DNA of 64,000 nucleotides from Niabella ginsenosidivorans (GCF_001654455.1 NZ_CP015772.1:2852001-2916000), one strand, 5' to 3'. Positions 18,423 to 28,600 are shown, numbered from the stretch's first letter. Made by a program: numbers and translations. Notes: generated from the letters alone by a model not told the origin.

Positions 18423-20048
18423 ATGAAACTATATAAAATTTTGACCGGCTTGTCTTTGAGTGTTGCCCTGATCGCATGTAAGAAAGGCTGGCTCAATGAA
18501 AACCCGCCTAACCTGATCGTGGCCGATAACCTGTATGTGAATTACGATGGATTTCAAAACGGGCTTAACGGGCTTTACTATGAAGTTCGCCGGAGCAGGT
18601 CGGGCATTGATCAGACAGACGCTACCAATGACATTGCATTTGAAATGAATGTAATAGGTACCGACAATGGTTATGGTAATTATGCCAGTAATAAAGAGCT
18701 GGTGTTTAATAATTGGGGAGCGCAGTTAAATCCATCGGTAACTTATATCAATCAACATTGGAGTTATCTTTACGAAACTATAAATGCTGCCAATACCATT
18801 ATAGATCGTGCTACGGCAAGCGACAATCTTACTGATGCTCAGAAAAACTCCATACTGGCGGAAGCACGTTGTATACGCGCGTGGGCCTACCGACACCTCA
18901 CCTGTCTTTATGGCGATGTACCGCTTCAGCTCCACGAATCGGGAGGTGATAATATCCGTACAGACTATGACCGGGCTCCTGTTGCCCAGGTACGCGCACA
19001 GATGAAAGCAGACTGGCTGTTTGCAGAACAATACCTCCCTGAAACAGATGCCAATAACGGAAAACTTATTAAAGGAGTTGCCCAGCATTATCTTGCAGAA
19101 ACTTATCTCGCAGAAGGAAAGCCCGACTCTGCAAAAATATGGGCTACAAAAGTGACAACAAATGCAAATTATAAGCTGGTTACTGAACGATACGGTGTAA
19201 ACGCAACAAAACCGGGCACTCCCTTTACTGATCTATTCCTTGATGGCAACTCCAATCGCAGTGAGGGAAATACGGAGGCGCTCTGGGTATTGCAGAGCCA
19301 GGAAAACGTAACAGGCGGCACAGGCAATGTCATCCTGCGCCGCTACTGGGTGAACCGGTATTATTCATATGTATTGAAAGGAACGGATGGTAAATCAGTC
19401 AACCCTTTTGCCGTCAGCGCTGATTTTGGTGGCAGGGGAATTGGCAGGTTGGCCCCCACAAAATGGGCACTAAGCATTTATGATACAACAGATGACAGGG
19501 GCAGCGATTTTGCCTGGAGGTTTTCTTACCCGATCAATGCACAGGTACCAAAGGGTTATACCTCAGGCCAGGTTATTGAGCTTAACAGAACAGCCACTGA
19601 GAAGATCAATAACCCGGACTGGCCCAGCACCCGTAAATGGGATTATACTTCTCCAACCGATATTAACGGCAATGTAAACTTCAATGATGTGATCTATCTC
19701 CGGTCAGCCGATACCTACCTGTTGTTAGCGGAAGCCGATTTCAAACTCGGAGATATTACCGGTGCGCTGAACGCGATCAATGCGCTGCGCAGCCGTGCAC
19801 ATGCACAACCGGCAACAGCATCAGATATTACCCTGGATTATATCCTGGATGAGCGTTCGAGAGAATTGTTTACCGAAGAAGACCGTCGCTATACGCTTTT
19901 ACGTACAGGCACCTGGTTAACAAGAACAAAAGCGCATAATGCGCTTGCCGGTGCTTTTATTACAGACCGGGATCAGTTAATGCCCATACCCCAGGACGTT
20001 ATAGACGCCAACCTGACAAAAGTATTTCCCCAGAACCCGGGTTATTAA
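18423..20048 (+). CDS. SusD/RagB-family glycan-binding surface lipoprotein (locus 1)
   Basis: The 541-residue protein has an SPII signal (SVALIACKKG) that anchors it as the surface lid of the SusC transporter. The N-terminal part contains TPR-like helices (about 60-230; AEARCIRAWAYRHLTCLYGD is characteristic). The C-terminal RagB/SusD region includes YLRSADTYLLLAEADFKLGD and LDERSRELFTEEDRRYTLLR, ending in the usual LMPIPQDVIDAN with a terminal PQNPGY. It directly follows susC and precedes the esterase gene by 23 bp, so the three are almost certainly one operon. Substrate specificity cannot be read from the sequence. Confidence 0.95.
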   Translation: MKLYKILTGLSLSVALIACKKGWLNENPPNLIVADNLYVNYDGFQNGLNGLYYEVRRSRSGIDQTDATNDIAFEMNVIGTDNGYGNYASNKELVFNNWGAQLNPSVTYINQHWSYLYETINAANTIIDRATASDNLTDAQKNSILAEARCIRAWAYRHLTCLYGDVPLQLHESGGDNIRTDYDRAPVAQVRAQMKADWLFAEQYLPETDANNGKLIKGVAQHYLAETYLAEGKPDSAKIWATKVTTNANYKLVTERYGVNATKPGTPFTDLFLDGNSNRSEGNTEALWVLQSQENVTGGTGNVILRRYWVNRYYSYVLKGTDGKSVNPFAVSADFGGRGIGRLAPTKWALSIYDTTDDRGSDFAWRFSYPINAQVPKGYTSGQVIELNRTATEKINNPDWPSTRKWDYTSPTDINGNVNFNDVIYLRSADTYLLLAEADFKLGDITGALNAINALRSRAHAQPATASDITLDYILDERSRELFTEEDRRYTLLRTGTWLTRTKAHNALAGAFITDRDQLMPIPQDVIDANLTKVFPQNPGY

Positions 20049-20071
20049 TAATTTTACAACTATCAACAATC

Positions 20072-20905
20072 ATGTACAGGATCTTTACTTCTTCATTAGC
20101 AATTTTGTTGCTTGCTGCTAACGCCCGGGCGCAGGGTATTCCGGAAAAATTAGACCTATATATCCTGATGGGGCAAAGCAATATGGCAGGGCGGGGTCCG
20201 ATCACCCCGGATATAGCAGCCGAGCATAGTGAGCGCGTTTACATGTTTACTAAAGATACGAAATGGGTCATTGCCAGGCACCCGCTACATTTTGATAAGC
20301 CTGCTATTGCCGGCGTGGGGCCCGGCCTCAGTTTTGGCATAGCAATGGCAGCTGCTGATTCTTCTGCTAAGATCGGTTTGATACCCTGTGCTGTGGGAGG
20401 AACGCCCATTGAGCACTGGAAGCCGGGAGCCTATGATTCCATATCAAAAACGCATCCCTATGATGATGCTGTAGCGCGCATTAAGGCGGCCATGAAATAT
20501 GGCACGATAAAGGGAGTGATCTGGCACCAGGGAGAATCGGACAGCCAGCCTGAAAAAGCAAGCGTTTACCTGTCTCAGTTATCGGTTTTGATAAAACGGA
20601 TCCGTGAACTCGTTGGCAATCCCGGGCTGCCTTTTGTAGTGGGGCAACTCGGCAGGTATCGCCCGGTTTATGCCAACATCAATACGGAGCTTGAAAAGTT
20701 ACCGGAGCTGGTACCTTTTACGGCTGTTGTAAGCTCCGAAGGGCTTGTTCATAAAGGAGATTCCACTCATTTTGACGGACCATCTGCGCAGGAAATGGGA
20801 CGCCGGATGGCCGCCGGAATGATCCAACTGCAGGCGGACCGCAGATCAGTTCCAGGTCAGGCGCGCCAGGCACTACCTGCAAAAAAGAACAGCAATAATC
20901 TTTAA
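20072..20905 (+). CDS. Secreted SGNH-type acetylxylan-esterase/sialate-O-acetylesterase-like enzyme (CE6-like)
   Basis: The 277-residue protein has a cleavable signal (MYRIFTSSLAILLLAANARA). Its GQSNMAGRG motif carries the nucleophile Ser36. GVIWHQGESDSQ is the family's second block, and DSTHFDG supplies the catalytic Asp230 and His233. These blocks define the SASA / carbohydrate esterase 6 family, whose members remove O-acetyl groups from polysaccharides. Position in the susCD operon suggests it deacetylates the imported glycan before or during depolymerisation. The exact acetylated sugar is not predictable from these motifs. Confidence 0.88.
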   Translation: MYRIFTSSLAILLLAANARAQGIPEKLDLYILMGQSNMAGRGPITPDIAAEHSERVYMFTKDTKWVIARHPLHFDKPAIAGVGPGLSFGIAMAAADSSAKIGLIPCAVGGTPIEHWKPGAYDSISKTHPYDDAVARIKAAMKYGTIKGVIWHQGESDSQPEKASVYLSQLSVLIKRIRELVGNPGLPFVVGQLGRYRPVYANINTELEKLPELVPFTAVVSSEGLVHKGDSTHFDGPSAQEMGRRMAAGMIQLQADRRSVPGQARQALPAKKNSNNL

Positions 20906-21109
20906 ATGCACAAAGATGTTGCTTCGCACAAACTTTATAAATCATTGCAGCAATTTTATTAGAACACCTGCAATCACAAGTGGTTTGAGCAGACCTGCCT
21001 TTGACTATTAATACAAACCCAGCCTGAAATCCATGCATATAAAGGGTTTTAAAGAATCTTTATGCTTTTAGGGTCAAGAATATCCTATCATATTAAATCG
21101 ATAAAAACG

Positions 21110-22261
21110 ATGAAAACAACAAATAGTACAAAGTATTTTGTAGCAGCATTGCTTATTACATCAGGCTGCTATTTCGTTCGTTGCGCCAGAAACCAGGTTA
21201 TTGAAGATAAAAAAGTTCCTGCTGATGCATCTGTGGTTCAGCTGAACTCGTCAGGGCCTTTTGTTCATCCGGGTATTTTAAATACCAGTACCACGCTGGA
21301 TTTTATCAGGTCAGAAGCAAACAGTACAACTACAGACAGGTATAACGATTACCAGGCCACCATAGTTGCTTACACAGATACAGCTACCCTGCCCACCAGC
21401 TTTCCGTCTGTTGTTACGGTTAAAGGCTCCGGCACAACGGCAACAGAAACACAAATTAAAGAAAATGCAGTGTTCGCATATGCCCTGGCGCTCAGATTTG
21501 CCAAAACCGGCGACACCGCCTATTCTCATAAAGCAAAAATTATTTTGAACGGATGGGCTTACAATTTTGATCATTATGAGGTTGCATCTGGTACAACGGC
21601 AACACAGCCGGACCTGGAAGCATCCTGGGTAGCGCCGACCTTTGTTGCTGCTGCTGAGATCATCCGGTATTATCAACCCAGTGGCCATAGTGCCAACTGG
21701 GCAGCTACAGACATTACCCAGTTTAAGGTATTCTTAAATAATCTGAAAGATAATTACATCAACAACACCCTGACCTCGGGGCATAAGCAAAACTGGATCA
21801 TATCGGCAGGCTATGCGAAGGTTGCTCTTGGCGTATTTCTTGACAGCAGAACTGTGTACGACGCGGGTTTAAAAATACTTACGGATAGTATTGGTACGGT
21901 CATTTATGCTGATGGCACCATGCCTGAGCTTTGCTCGCGTACAGACTGTGTCCATTTTCAATATTCCCTTAACGGGCTTACCTATGCTGCCGAAATTGCC
22001 CGCGAACAGGGCCAGAACACCATTTTTACAATTGACCGACTGTCTTTAGGCTATGGCTTTATGTGGAAAGCTTATCACGATCAGTTTAGTTGCAAACAGT
22101 GCTCCACCGCAAAAGTTTATCCGGCAGTTGAAGTAGCGCATCGTTATTACAGCTCAGATACAACAGGGTATTTGCGCGGACGGCAGCCACCTTACGGCCC
22201 TTCGTCAGATAATACGTTTTTAGGGTTTACAACCTATACACACAGAGGGGTTCCGCTTTAA
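21110..22261 (+). CDS. Alginate-lyase-fold polysaccharide lyase (PL5/PL38-like), secreted
   Basis: The start at 21110 gives a signal sequence (MKTTNSTKYFVAALLITSGC), possibly lipidated; an ATG at 21062 would add 16 residues. The 383-residue protein matches the (alpha/alpha)-toroid alginate-lyase superfamily. It begins PFVHPGIL, has the helical block FAYALALRFAKTGDTAYSHK, the block HKQNWIISAGYAKVALGVFL with the conserved Asn-Trp, and the His/Tyr-bearing block TDCVHFQYSLNGLTYAAEIA. Family members cleave uronic-acid linkages by beta-elimination. The PL38 subgroup acts on glucuronan, but telling PL38 from other subgroups needs a profile search. It closes the susCD-esterase run after a 204-bp gap. 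Confidence 0.75.
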   Translation: MKTTNSTKYFVAALLITSGCYFVRCARNQVIEDKKVPADASVVQLNSSGPFVHPGILNTSTTLDFIRSEANSTTTDRYNDYQATIVAYTDTATLPTSFPSVVTVKGSGTTATETQIKENAVFAYALALRFAKTGDTAYSHKAKIILNGWAYNFDHYEVASGTTATQPDLEASWVAPTFVAAAEIIRYYQPSGHSANWAATDITQFKVFLNNLKDNYINNTLTSGHKQNWIISAGYAKVALGVFLDSRTVYDAGLKILTDSIGTVIYADGTMPELCSRTDCVHFQYSLNGLTYAAEIAREQGQNTIFTIDRLSLGYGFMWKAYHDQFSCKQCSTAKVYPAVEVAHRYYSSDTTGYLRGRQPPYGPSSDNTFLGFTTYTHRGVPL

Positions 22262-22305
22262 ATAAATTTATCAGGCACATTCATCGGGGCGTATTTGCAT
22301 TCTTT

Positions 22306-23598
22306 TCAGGAACGGTCTACCTCTCCTATCAGGAATACGCTGCCGCAAACCAATATCAGATCTTCCTTATGCGCTGCGGCTTTTGCCGCACTGAGCGCAG
22401 CATTGACATCTGGCCAGGCAGCACCTTCTAACCGGTATCCGGCAGCTTTTTCTTTCAGTTCCTTACCGGGCAGTGCCCTGGGAATATCTGCATTGGTAAA
22501 ATAATACAGCGCACCGGAAGGCAGCATGGATAAAATTTTATTTATATCCTTGTCTTTTACCATTCCCAGTACCATATGTAATTTCCTGTAGGGGGTTAGC
22601 TCCAACTGGTTGAGCAACTCACGAACCCCGTCTTCATTATGTGCCACATCCAGCACAATTGCCGGGTTCTTTTGAAGGGTTTCCCAGCGGCCGTGCAGCC
22701 CGCTTATACGTTTTGCATGCGCAATACCTTTTACAATAAACGCCTCATCCAGAGCAATGCCTGAAGCATTCAGTTGCCTGCAGCATTCCAGAACGGTCAA
22801 CAGGTTATGCACCTGATAGGCGCCCGGCAGATCCAGCCGGTACACCCAATGATCTATTTCATCGCTTTTTGACACTTCCACAACAAGTTCACCCGCCTCA
22901 TGATGCCATTCTTCCACATGAAACTGCTTATCTGCAAAGCTGATGGGAGCTTTTAATTCATGAGCCTTTGTAAGAAAAACCGGCGCTGTTTCCGGGTGGC
23001 TTTCTCCAATAACAACGGGAACCCCCTGTTTAATGATCCCAGCTTTTTCACCGGCGATCTTGGACAAGGTATCGCCCAGTAATTGCATGTGATCGAATCC
23101 TATATTTGTAATAACAGAAAGTACCGGCCGGACAATATTGGTACTGTCCAAACGGCCGCCCAGTCCGGTTTCTATTACTGCATAATCAACAGCGTTGGCA
23201 GCAAAATGGTCCAGCGCCAGGGCAACGGTTATTTCAAAAAAGCTGGGGCGGATGCACTCAATTTCCGGCTGTGTCTTTTTAATAAAATCAATCACCTCCT
23301 GCTCGCTGATCATCCTGCCATCGATCTTTACCCGCTCCCGGAAGTCTGTTAAATGCGGTGAAGTATATAAACCCGTTTTATACCCCTGTGTTTGCAATAC
23401 CGATGCCAGCATATGGCTTACGGATCCCTTTCCATTTGTTCCCGCCACGTGGATAAATTTTATTTTTTCCTGCGGATCGCCTAAAGCAGCACAAAGTGCC
23501 AGGATGTTATCAAAACCATTTTTAATAGCGGCAGCACCTATCTTGCTGAACATGGGCAGCCGGGCATATATATAATCAAGCGTCTGTTGATAAGTCAT
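22306..23598 (-). CDS. folC: Dihydrofolate synthase / folylpolyglutamate synthase
   Basis: This cytosolic Mur-ligase-family enzyme adds glutamate to dihydropteroate and folates (430 residues, normal length). The P-loop is GTNGKGSVSHMLASVLQTQG, followed by GLYTSPHLTDFRERVKIDG. FFEITVALALDHFA and AVIETGLGGRLDSTNIV are the family blocks. The C-terminal domain has VLDVAHNEDGVRELLNQL and LVCGSVFLIGEV. The ATG at 23598 begins at the usual N-terminus (MTYQQTLDYIYARLPMFSKI). It is a housekeeping gene, unrelated to locus 1, whose last gene converges with it. Confidence 0.96.
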   Translation of the reverse strand: MTYQQTLDYIYARLPMFSKIGAAAIKNGFDNILALCAALGDPQEKIKFIHVAGTNGKGSVSHMLASVLQTQGYKTGLYTSPHLTDFRERVKIDGRMISEQEVIDFIKKTQPEIECIRPSFFEITVALALDHFAANAVDYAVIETGLGGRLDSTNIVRPVLSVITNIGFDHMQLLGDTLSKIAGEKAGIIKQGVPVVIGESHPETAPVFLTKAHELKAPISFADKQFHVEEWHHEAGELVVEVSKSDEIDHWVYRLDLPGAYQVHNLLTVLECCRQLNASGIALDEAFIVKGIAHAKRISGLHGRWETLQKNPAIVLDVAHNEDGVRELLNQLELTPYRKLHMVLGMVKDKDINKILSMLPSGALYYFTNADIPRALPGKELKEKAAGYRLEGAAWPDVNAALSAAKAAAHKEDLILVCGSVFLIGEVDRS

Positions 23599-23724
23599 AT
23601 AGAACTACAAATATACTGTGTCAACAGACTAAAGATCAGTAAGATTTTCAAAAATGCAGGCAGAGAATGTAATTATAATCAATGAATGTAGTATTTTCGC
23701 AATCCCTAAGTTCTTTACCCTGAT

Positions 23725-23810
23725 GCCCGGGTGGCGAAATTGGTAGACGCACCACCTTGAGGTGGTGGCGCTGGTAACACGGCGTGCTGGTTCGAATCCA
23801 GTCCCGGGCA
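23725..23810 (+). tRNA. tRNA-Leu (anticodon GAG)
   Basis: An 86-nt tRNA with a long variable arm. The acceptor pairs GCCCGGG with CCCGGGC. The anticodon arm is CCACC-TTGAGGT-GGTGG with GAG in the loop, and the T arm is CTGGTTCGAATCCAG. The discriminator is A and CCA is not encoded. An integrase remnant lies about 430 bp downstream in the same orientation, as expected of a tRNA used as an integration site. Confidence 0.96.
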
Positions 23811-24242
23811 CACCATAACCCTTGTAAAGAATTGATTTACAGTGGTTTTTTATTTTCTGCATGTCAAAAAAGTAGCGCTTTTTAACGCTTCTTTTCGCAT
23901 TTTTTGACACACAAACGACACGCAGAATGACACGCACTTTTGTGGGAACATTTGCTGGTATCAAACCGGCACAATGTTCCTATCCGACTGTTCACCACCT
24001 GGTGAAGAGAAGAAAAAATCCATTCCCAAAAACATCATGGCGCGGTTTATTTACATCAATTGCTAATCTAACGGTTCCTAAAAAAACTCAACTGTTTTTA
24101 AGCGATCCGTTTCTTTTCATTTCATTCCGTTTTTTTCCACAGACAATTTTTCCCTCCATTATTCGCATGTATCGGGCCTGAAAAACCCGCTTGTGGCATC
24201 GGGATTGAACTCACTTTTCATAACCTATAAAAATTGTGCGTT
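23811..24242. other. Intergenic region between tRNA-Leu and integrase remnant
   Basis: No gene is supported here. Around 23905-23935 there is a stretch with repeated GACACRC-type words (TTTTTGACACACAAACGACACG, split by mismatches) of the kind often seen near integrase genes at tRNA sites. I saw no second copy of the tRNA 3' end elsewhere in the window, so no att pair can be defined. Confidence 0.4.
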
Positions 24243-24839
24243 ATGAATTTGGGAGAACGATTAAACAGAAAAGGTAATAAGAAATTCTTTTATTATGATC
24301 TTGGCAGGGGAAAAGGTAAAAGACCAACAACGGGAATATTTATTTATACATCACCCAAAAACCCCGAACAAAAGGAACACAATAAAGAGGCTTTAAAACT
24401 GCTGGAGGTAAAAAAAGTCAGGCAATAATTGACCAGCAAACAATAGGGACGCCTTTTATCCCCAGACATAGGTTTAAGGAGAACTTTCTTGATTTTTATG
24501 ACGAATAATGTAAATAATCATAAGAAAAAAAATAACCGCCACCTGCCTACCAGTTTTAAGCATTTCAAAACATTTCTTGGAAAAGATTACATTTCTCCAA
24601 CAGAGATAACTGAAGATTTGTGCAAGCGATTTCGTACCTATTTATTAGAGCGATTTACAGGGTTAACGCCAATGGATTATTAAGCAAAATACTTTCCGGA
24701 GAACCCGGTTGATGAAGTATTTGCACAATCAAACCCCTGCGTAAAACTGAAAGAAATTGTAGAAGTTCCAGACTACTATGCTTTATTAGCTACTCCTTGC
24801 CATAATGAAGAAGTAAGTCATGCTTTTATATTTTGCCAT
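24243..24839 (+). pseudogene. Decayed tyrosine recombinase (integrase), frameshifted and truncated
   Basis: The first segment encodes the Arm DNA-binding domain (RKGNKKFFYYDLGRGKGKRP, then TGIFIYTSPKN). After a frameshift near 24425 a second frame reads IGTPFIPRHRFKENFLDFYD. A further one-base shift near 24506 restores the frame for the SAM-like domain (NNRHLPTSFKHFKTFLGKDY, then LCKRFRTYLLERFTG). After a stop at 24681 an internal deletion leads to KLKEIVEVPDYYALLATPC and AFIFCH, the beginning of the catalytic domain. The catalytic Arg, His and Tyr are absent. The text stops at about 24839, where a subtilase fragment on the other strand begins. It is non-functional and marks a former element at tRNA-Leu. 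Confidence 0.88.
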
Positions 24840-25288
24840 TATGGCAACACCGCAGGCATGGGGTGAAGCTTGTGAAGTACCAGACATTGTTGTATAGCCG
24901 CCATTTTTATAGATCGAATACACATTAACTTCTGGTGCAGCATAATCAACAGTAGCACCGAAATTGCTAAATGAGGCAAAGTTATCATTAGTTTGGTCAA
25001 TGGCAGATATTACGTAAATATTACTATGATTAAAGTGGGCCATTGGAAAGTTTACTACGTTAGCCGATCCATTTCCCGCAATAACAAAAATTTTAGCACC
25101 TTGATTAGCCAGGTTTACAAGTGCCGTATCTACCGTCGGAGCCGTACCCCCAGAAGGGAACCAAAGGCTGATATTAACAAACTTTGTTCCTGTTGAAGAT
25201 GATGTATAAACATAATCGATCCCTAAAAGTAGTTCGGCTATAGAAAGTTGGCCCGATGGATTAGTTACTTTAACAGGAATAAATAATT
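24840..25288 (-). pseudogene. Fragment of a subtilisin-like (S8) serine protease
   Basis: The minus-strand frame runs from just after a stop (about 25289) and shows the subtilase core. LSIAELLLGIDYVYTS leads to FVNISLW, then VNLANQGAKIFVIAGNGSAN with the oxyanion-hole Asn, then NIYVISAIDQTNDNFASFSN and VDYAAPEVNVYS. The nucleophile block is SGTSQASPHACGVAI. The Asp and His catalytic blocks and the secretion signal are missing on one side, and everything after the Ser block is replaced by integrase sequence on the other. It is a piece of about 150 codons, not a functional gene. Its 5' edge lies about 20 bp from the dispersed repeat at 25308. Confidence 0.85.
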
Positions 25289-25307
25289 TAATTCACTTGT
25301 CATTAAC

Positions 25308-25389
25308 AGCTTGTCGAACCATAATAATTCATTTGACAAACTTCCTTCGTCAGGATGACAATACTTTTTTACATCTAATTGGTATTAAA
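25308..25389 (+). repeat. Dispersed intergenic repeat, copy 2 (REP-like)
   Basis: An 82-bp segment starting AGCTTGTCGAACCATAATAA and ending GGTATTAAA is the second copy of the element at 7742-7819, in the same orientation. The 228 bp that follow (25390-25617) hold no gene, only a small perfect hairpin TTCCGCA-TT-TGCGGAA at 25504-25519. Confidence 0.85.
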
Positions 25390-25617
25390 AAATGGCCGGC
25401 GGCTTCTGTTTTGTCTGAAAATAAAAAAAACGCTTTCCTGATCTACAAATTGCTGTATAGCAAAAACCTGATCAGAAAATCAAATTCTATAACAAACATT
25501 CTATTCCGCATTTGCGGAAACAAGAAATGAGCCGGCTGCTCCCGAGAATTGTTTTCCGTTACAAAACTCCTTGCAGCAAACTTTTATGATTGCGGTTCGT
25601 GCTCTTTTTCACTTTAC

Positions 25618-28600
25618 TTACATCCCCACTACTTCTACCTTACTCTTTCCGCTCTGCCGCTTACTTACCCTGATCTGTACAGGTACCCGCTCTGTCATTT
25701 CCTGCACATGAGAAATCACACCCACCTTGCGCCCCTGGTTGTGCAGCCGCTCAAGAGCATCCATCGCAATGTTCAGCGTTGCAGGATCGAGCGAACCAAA
25801 ACCTTCATCAATGAACAGGGATTCTACCTTCATACGATTGGATGAAAGCGAGGCCAGGCCCAGTGCCAGCGCCAACGATACCAGGAAGGATTCGCCACCG
25901 GAAAGGGAATATACCGTGCGCACTTCATTGCCCATATCCTGGTCAAGCACCTGCAGGCCCAGCGAGTTGGGGATCCGCTGTAATACATAACGCCTGCTAA
26001 GCATCTCCAGGTGCACATTTGCATAGCTCAGTAATACATCCAGTGTATATTCCTGCGCAACCTGCCGGAATTTTTTTCCATCAGCAGAACCGATCATTTC
26101 ATTGAGCTTTGCCCAGTTGTCTACTACCTGTGACTGCCGCTCAATGTTCTCCAGGAGCTGACCGATCCGTTGCTTATTGACTTCATCATCTTTTATTTTA
26201 AAATCAATTTCATTAGCAGTTTGATTATTTTGCTTCCATGTTGCCTGAGCTTCCGTTTGCAATGCGATCAATGCTTCCAATGTTCTCTCCGAGAGACGTT
26301 GGGCTGTATGATTTTCCAGGGCTTTTACCCGTTCCTCAAAAACTGACCGGGCCTGCATCACCGCATCATCTATGGCGCGCAGGCCTGTCCGTTCTTTTTC
26401 TATCCAATCCCGGGTAAAAGCTAATAATGGTAACAATTCCGTTTCTGTCAACGTAGTTTCATACTGTTGATTGTGGTTATTCAGCCACTCACCAAGTTTT
26501 TCTTTTAACTCTGTTTCCTGTTTTGACAGGAATGTACTGTCCTTTTCCAGCTGTTCGCTTTGAGCCGTATTCCGGGTGATATTGCCCTGTACCAGTTCTG
26601 CCTCTTTCTTTTTTTGTTCCGCTAACTGCCTTGCTGAAGAAACAGCATTCTTTAAACCTGTTTCAATACCGGTTACAGGCGCTCCGTTGAATATAGTTTT
26701 CCTCCGCTCAGATAAACCGTTCCTCTGAAGCTGTAACGATGATAACTTTTGCTCTTTCAGCGCTACTTCTTCCCTTATAGTATCCGCCTGCTTCCGTATC
26801 CCTTTCAGCTTCTCCACTAATACATGTTGCTTCCGGATATTCTCCTCCAGCCTTTCCATACTGGTTTTCCATTCAAGGGCAAACTCCGTAATGTGCTTTG
26901 CAAACGTTTCCGGATTGCTCTGCCAGTTTTGAAACCATTTTTCTGATGTGAAGTAACCTGATAATGTTTCTTTTAGCTTATCCAGCTTACTTTCCGCTTT
27001 TTGTCGTTCGCCTTCATCATGTGCCTTTTGTTCCTGTAAAGATTTCAGCGCTCTGCCAATATCCTTCGAATCATTTTCAGCATCATTGAATCGTTTCTCC
27101 AGCGCAGTCAGCTTTGTTTTATGAACTTCTAAGTTGTCTTTTTGTTTGCCATAAGACTGAATCTGTTGCTGCAATTGCTGCTGCTTTTCTTTTTGCAGCT
27201 GTAATTGTTGCTGCAGCCAGTTACCGGTTTCTTCAACAGGCAGATTCACGCATCTTTTGCTGATACCGAATTCAGTCCATTTGTGCGTTAATTCCTCAAT
27301 GGTTTTTGTCTTGTCTGCAACACTTGCTTCATATACGGATATGTTTTTTCTTATCTGAATGCAAGCCTGGTTTAAGCTGCTATGAGCAGCCAACTGCTGT
27401 GCATATCCTGATTCAGCCTGCCGATAGCTGACTTCCAGCCCGGCAAGCACCTGCCCAAGCGAGGGATCATGCAATGCATAGGGATGTTCTGTACTTCCGC
27501 AGACCGGACAGGGTTCTCCAGGCTCAAGCTGACTCCGGAGCTTTTCTATACTCCCGGCAGCAATTAGTCTGGCTTTTTCCAGTGATTTCAGGGAAACGTC
27601 CCTTTCTGCTTTCTTGATCTCAAGCAGCCTTTCAGCCGCTGTCAGCTTTTCTGTTTGCTCCCCAAGTTCTTTTTGATGTTGTGTTAATGACTGTTGGCGT
27701 GCCTCTTTTTCTTTTATAGCAGTGTATAAGAGTCGCCAGTGAGCGGTCGCTGAAATAATATCTCCTACTAATGTATCTGTTGCAGCCTTCTCTGCTTCAA
27801 TATCCTGTATCGGGATCTTTAATAAAGCAGTTTGAAATGCATTGTAACCCTGCTGCAACTGTTGTAACGATTTCCGGACAGTTTCCTTTTCTTTCTCCAG
27901 TTGCTGCGCCTGCTGTTGATAAGCTGCTGTTTCCTGCTCCGCATTATGAATGCGCAGGGCGTAATGATGCAAACTTTCCAGTACGCTTTCAGCATCTCCC
28001 AGTTTAGACAGGATCATGCGTTCCTGTTCTGCAACCGGCCGGCGGGCTTCATGATCAATCTTCCACTGAGTAAGTTTTGTAACCTCCTGTTCTAATAAAT
28101 CCGACTCTTTTTGAGCCTGCAACAATTGGCCTGACAGCTCTTTCTGCCTGGAATGTATCTGCTCATTTTCCTCAGCAGCCTGTTTTATCTGTTCCGCTTT
28201 TTCAGATAATTGTACATCCAGTGCTTTTGCCTCATCGAGCAGCGGTTGTGCGTCCTCTTCTTCTTTTATTTTTGTGCCCAGATCATTGATTGCCTTTTCT
28301 ATTGCAACATCCAGTATTTGTTTTTGCTGCTGCAAGGTGGATAACCGGTCGTTCAGCTCCGCTAATTGCTTCGATTTCGATTCCAGTTGTTCCTGCACAT
28401 TTTGCAGGTTATTGATAAGCGGTCTTACCGGCTGAATACGGTCAACAACCTGTAAATGTTGCTCACGTGGCGCTGCGGCTTCTTTGTTCCGGTTTGCCTG
28501 GTCATAGGCCAGCCGGGCAGTTTCAACCCCTTCCTGAAATTTCACCCGTTGTTCATGCCAGTTGATTTCTTTACTTAAATCAGCCAATTGCTGATCACCT

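Noticed and set aside
8000-22261. SusE/SusF-type lipoprotein in locus 1
   Set aside because: Every gene between susD and folC is accounted for by the esterase and the lyase; no SusE/F candidate exists.
23629-23964. 111-codon minus-strand frame running across tRNA-Leu
   Set aside because: It is antisense to a clear tRNA, and its 'protein' text is the reverse of the tRNA sequence. Such frames are a common annotation artefact.
24786-25043. Intact small subtilisin-like protease
   Set aside because: Only the Ser block region is present; the catalytic Asp and His blocks and signal peptide are missing, so it is scored as a fragment.
25549-25845. 98-codon plus-strand frame at the sbcC 3' end
   Set aside because: Most of it is the reverse strand of sbcC; no independent support.
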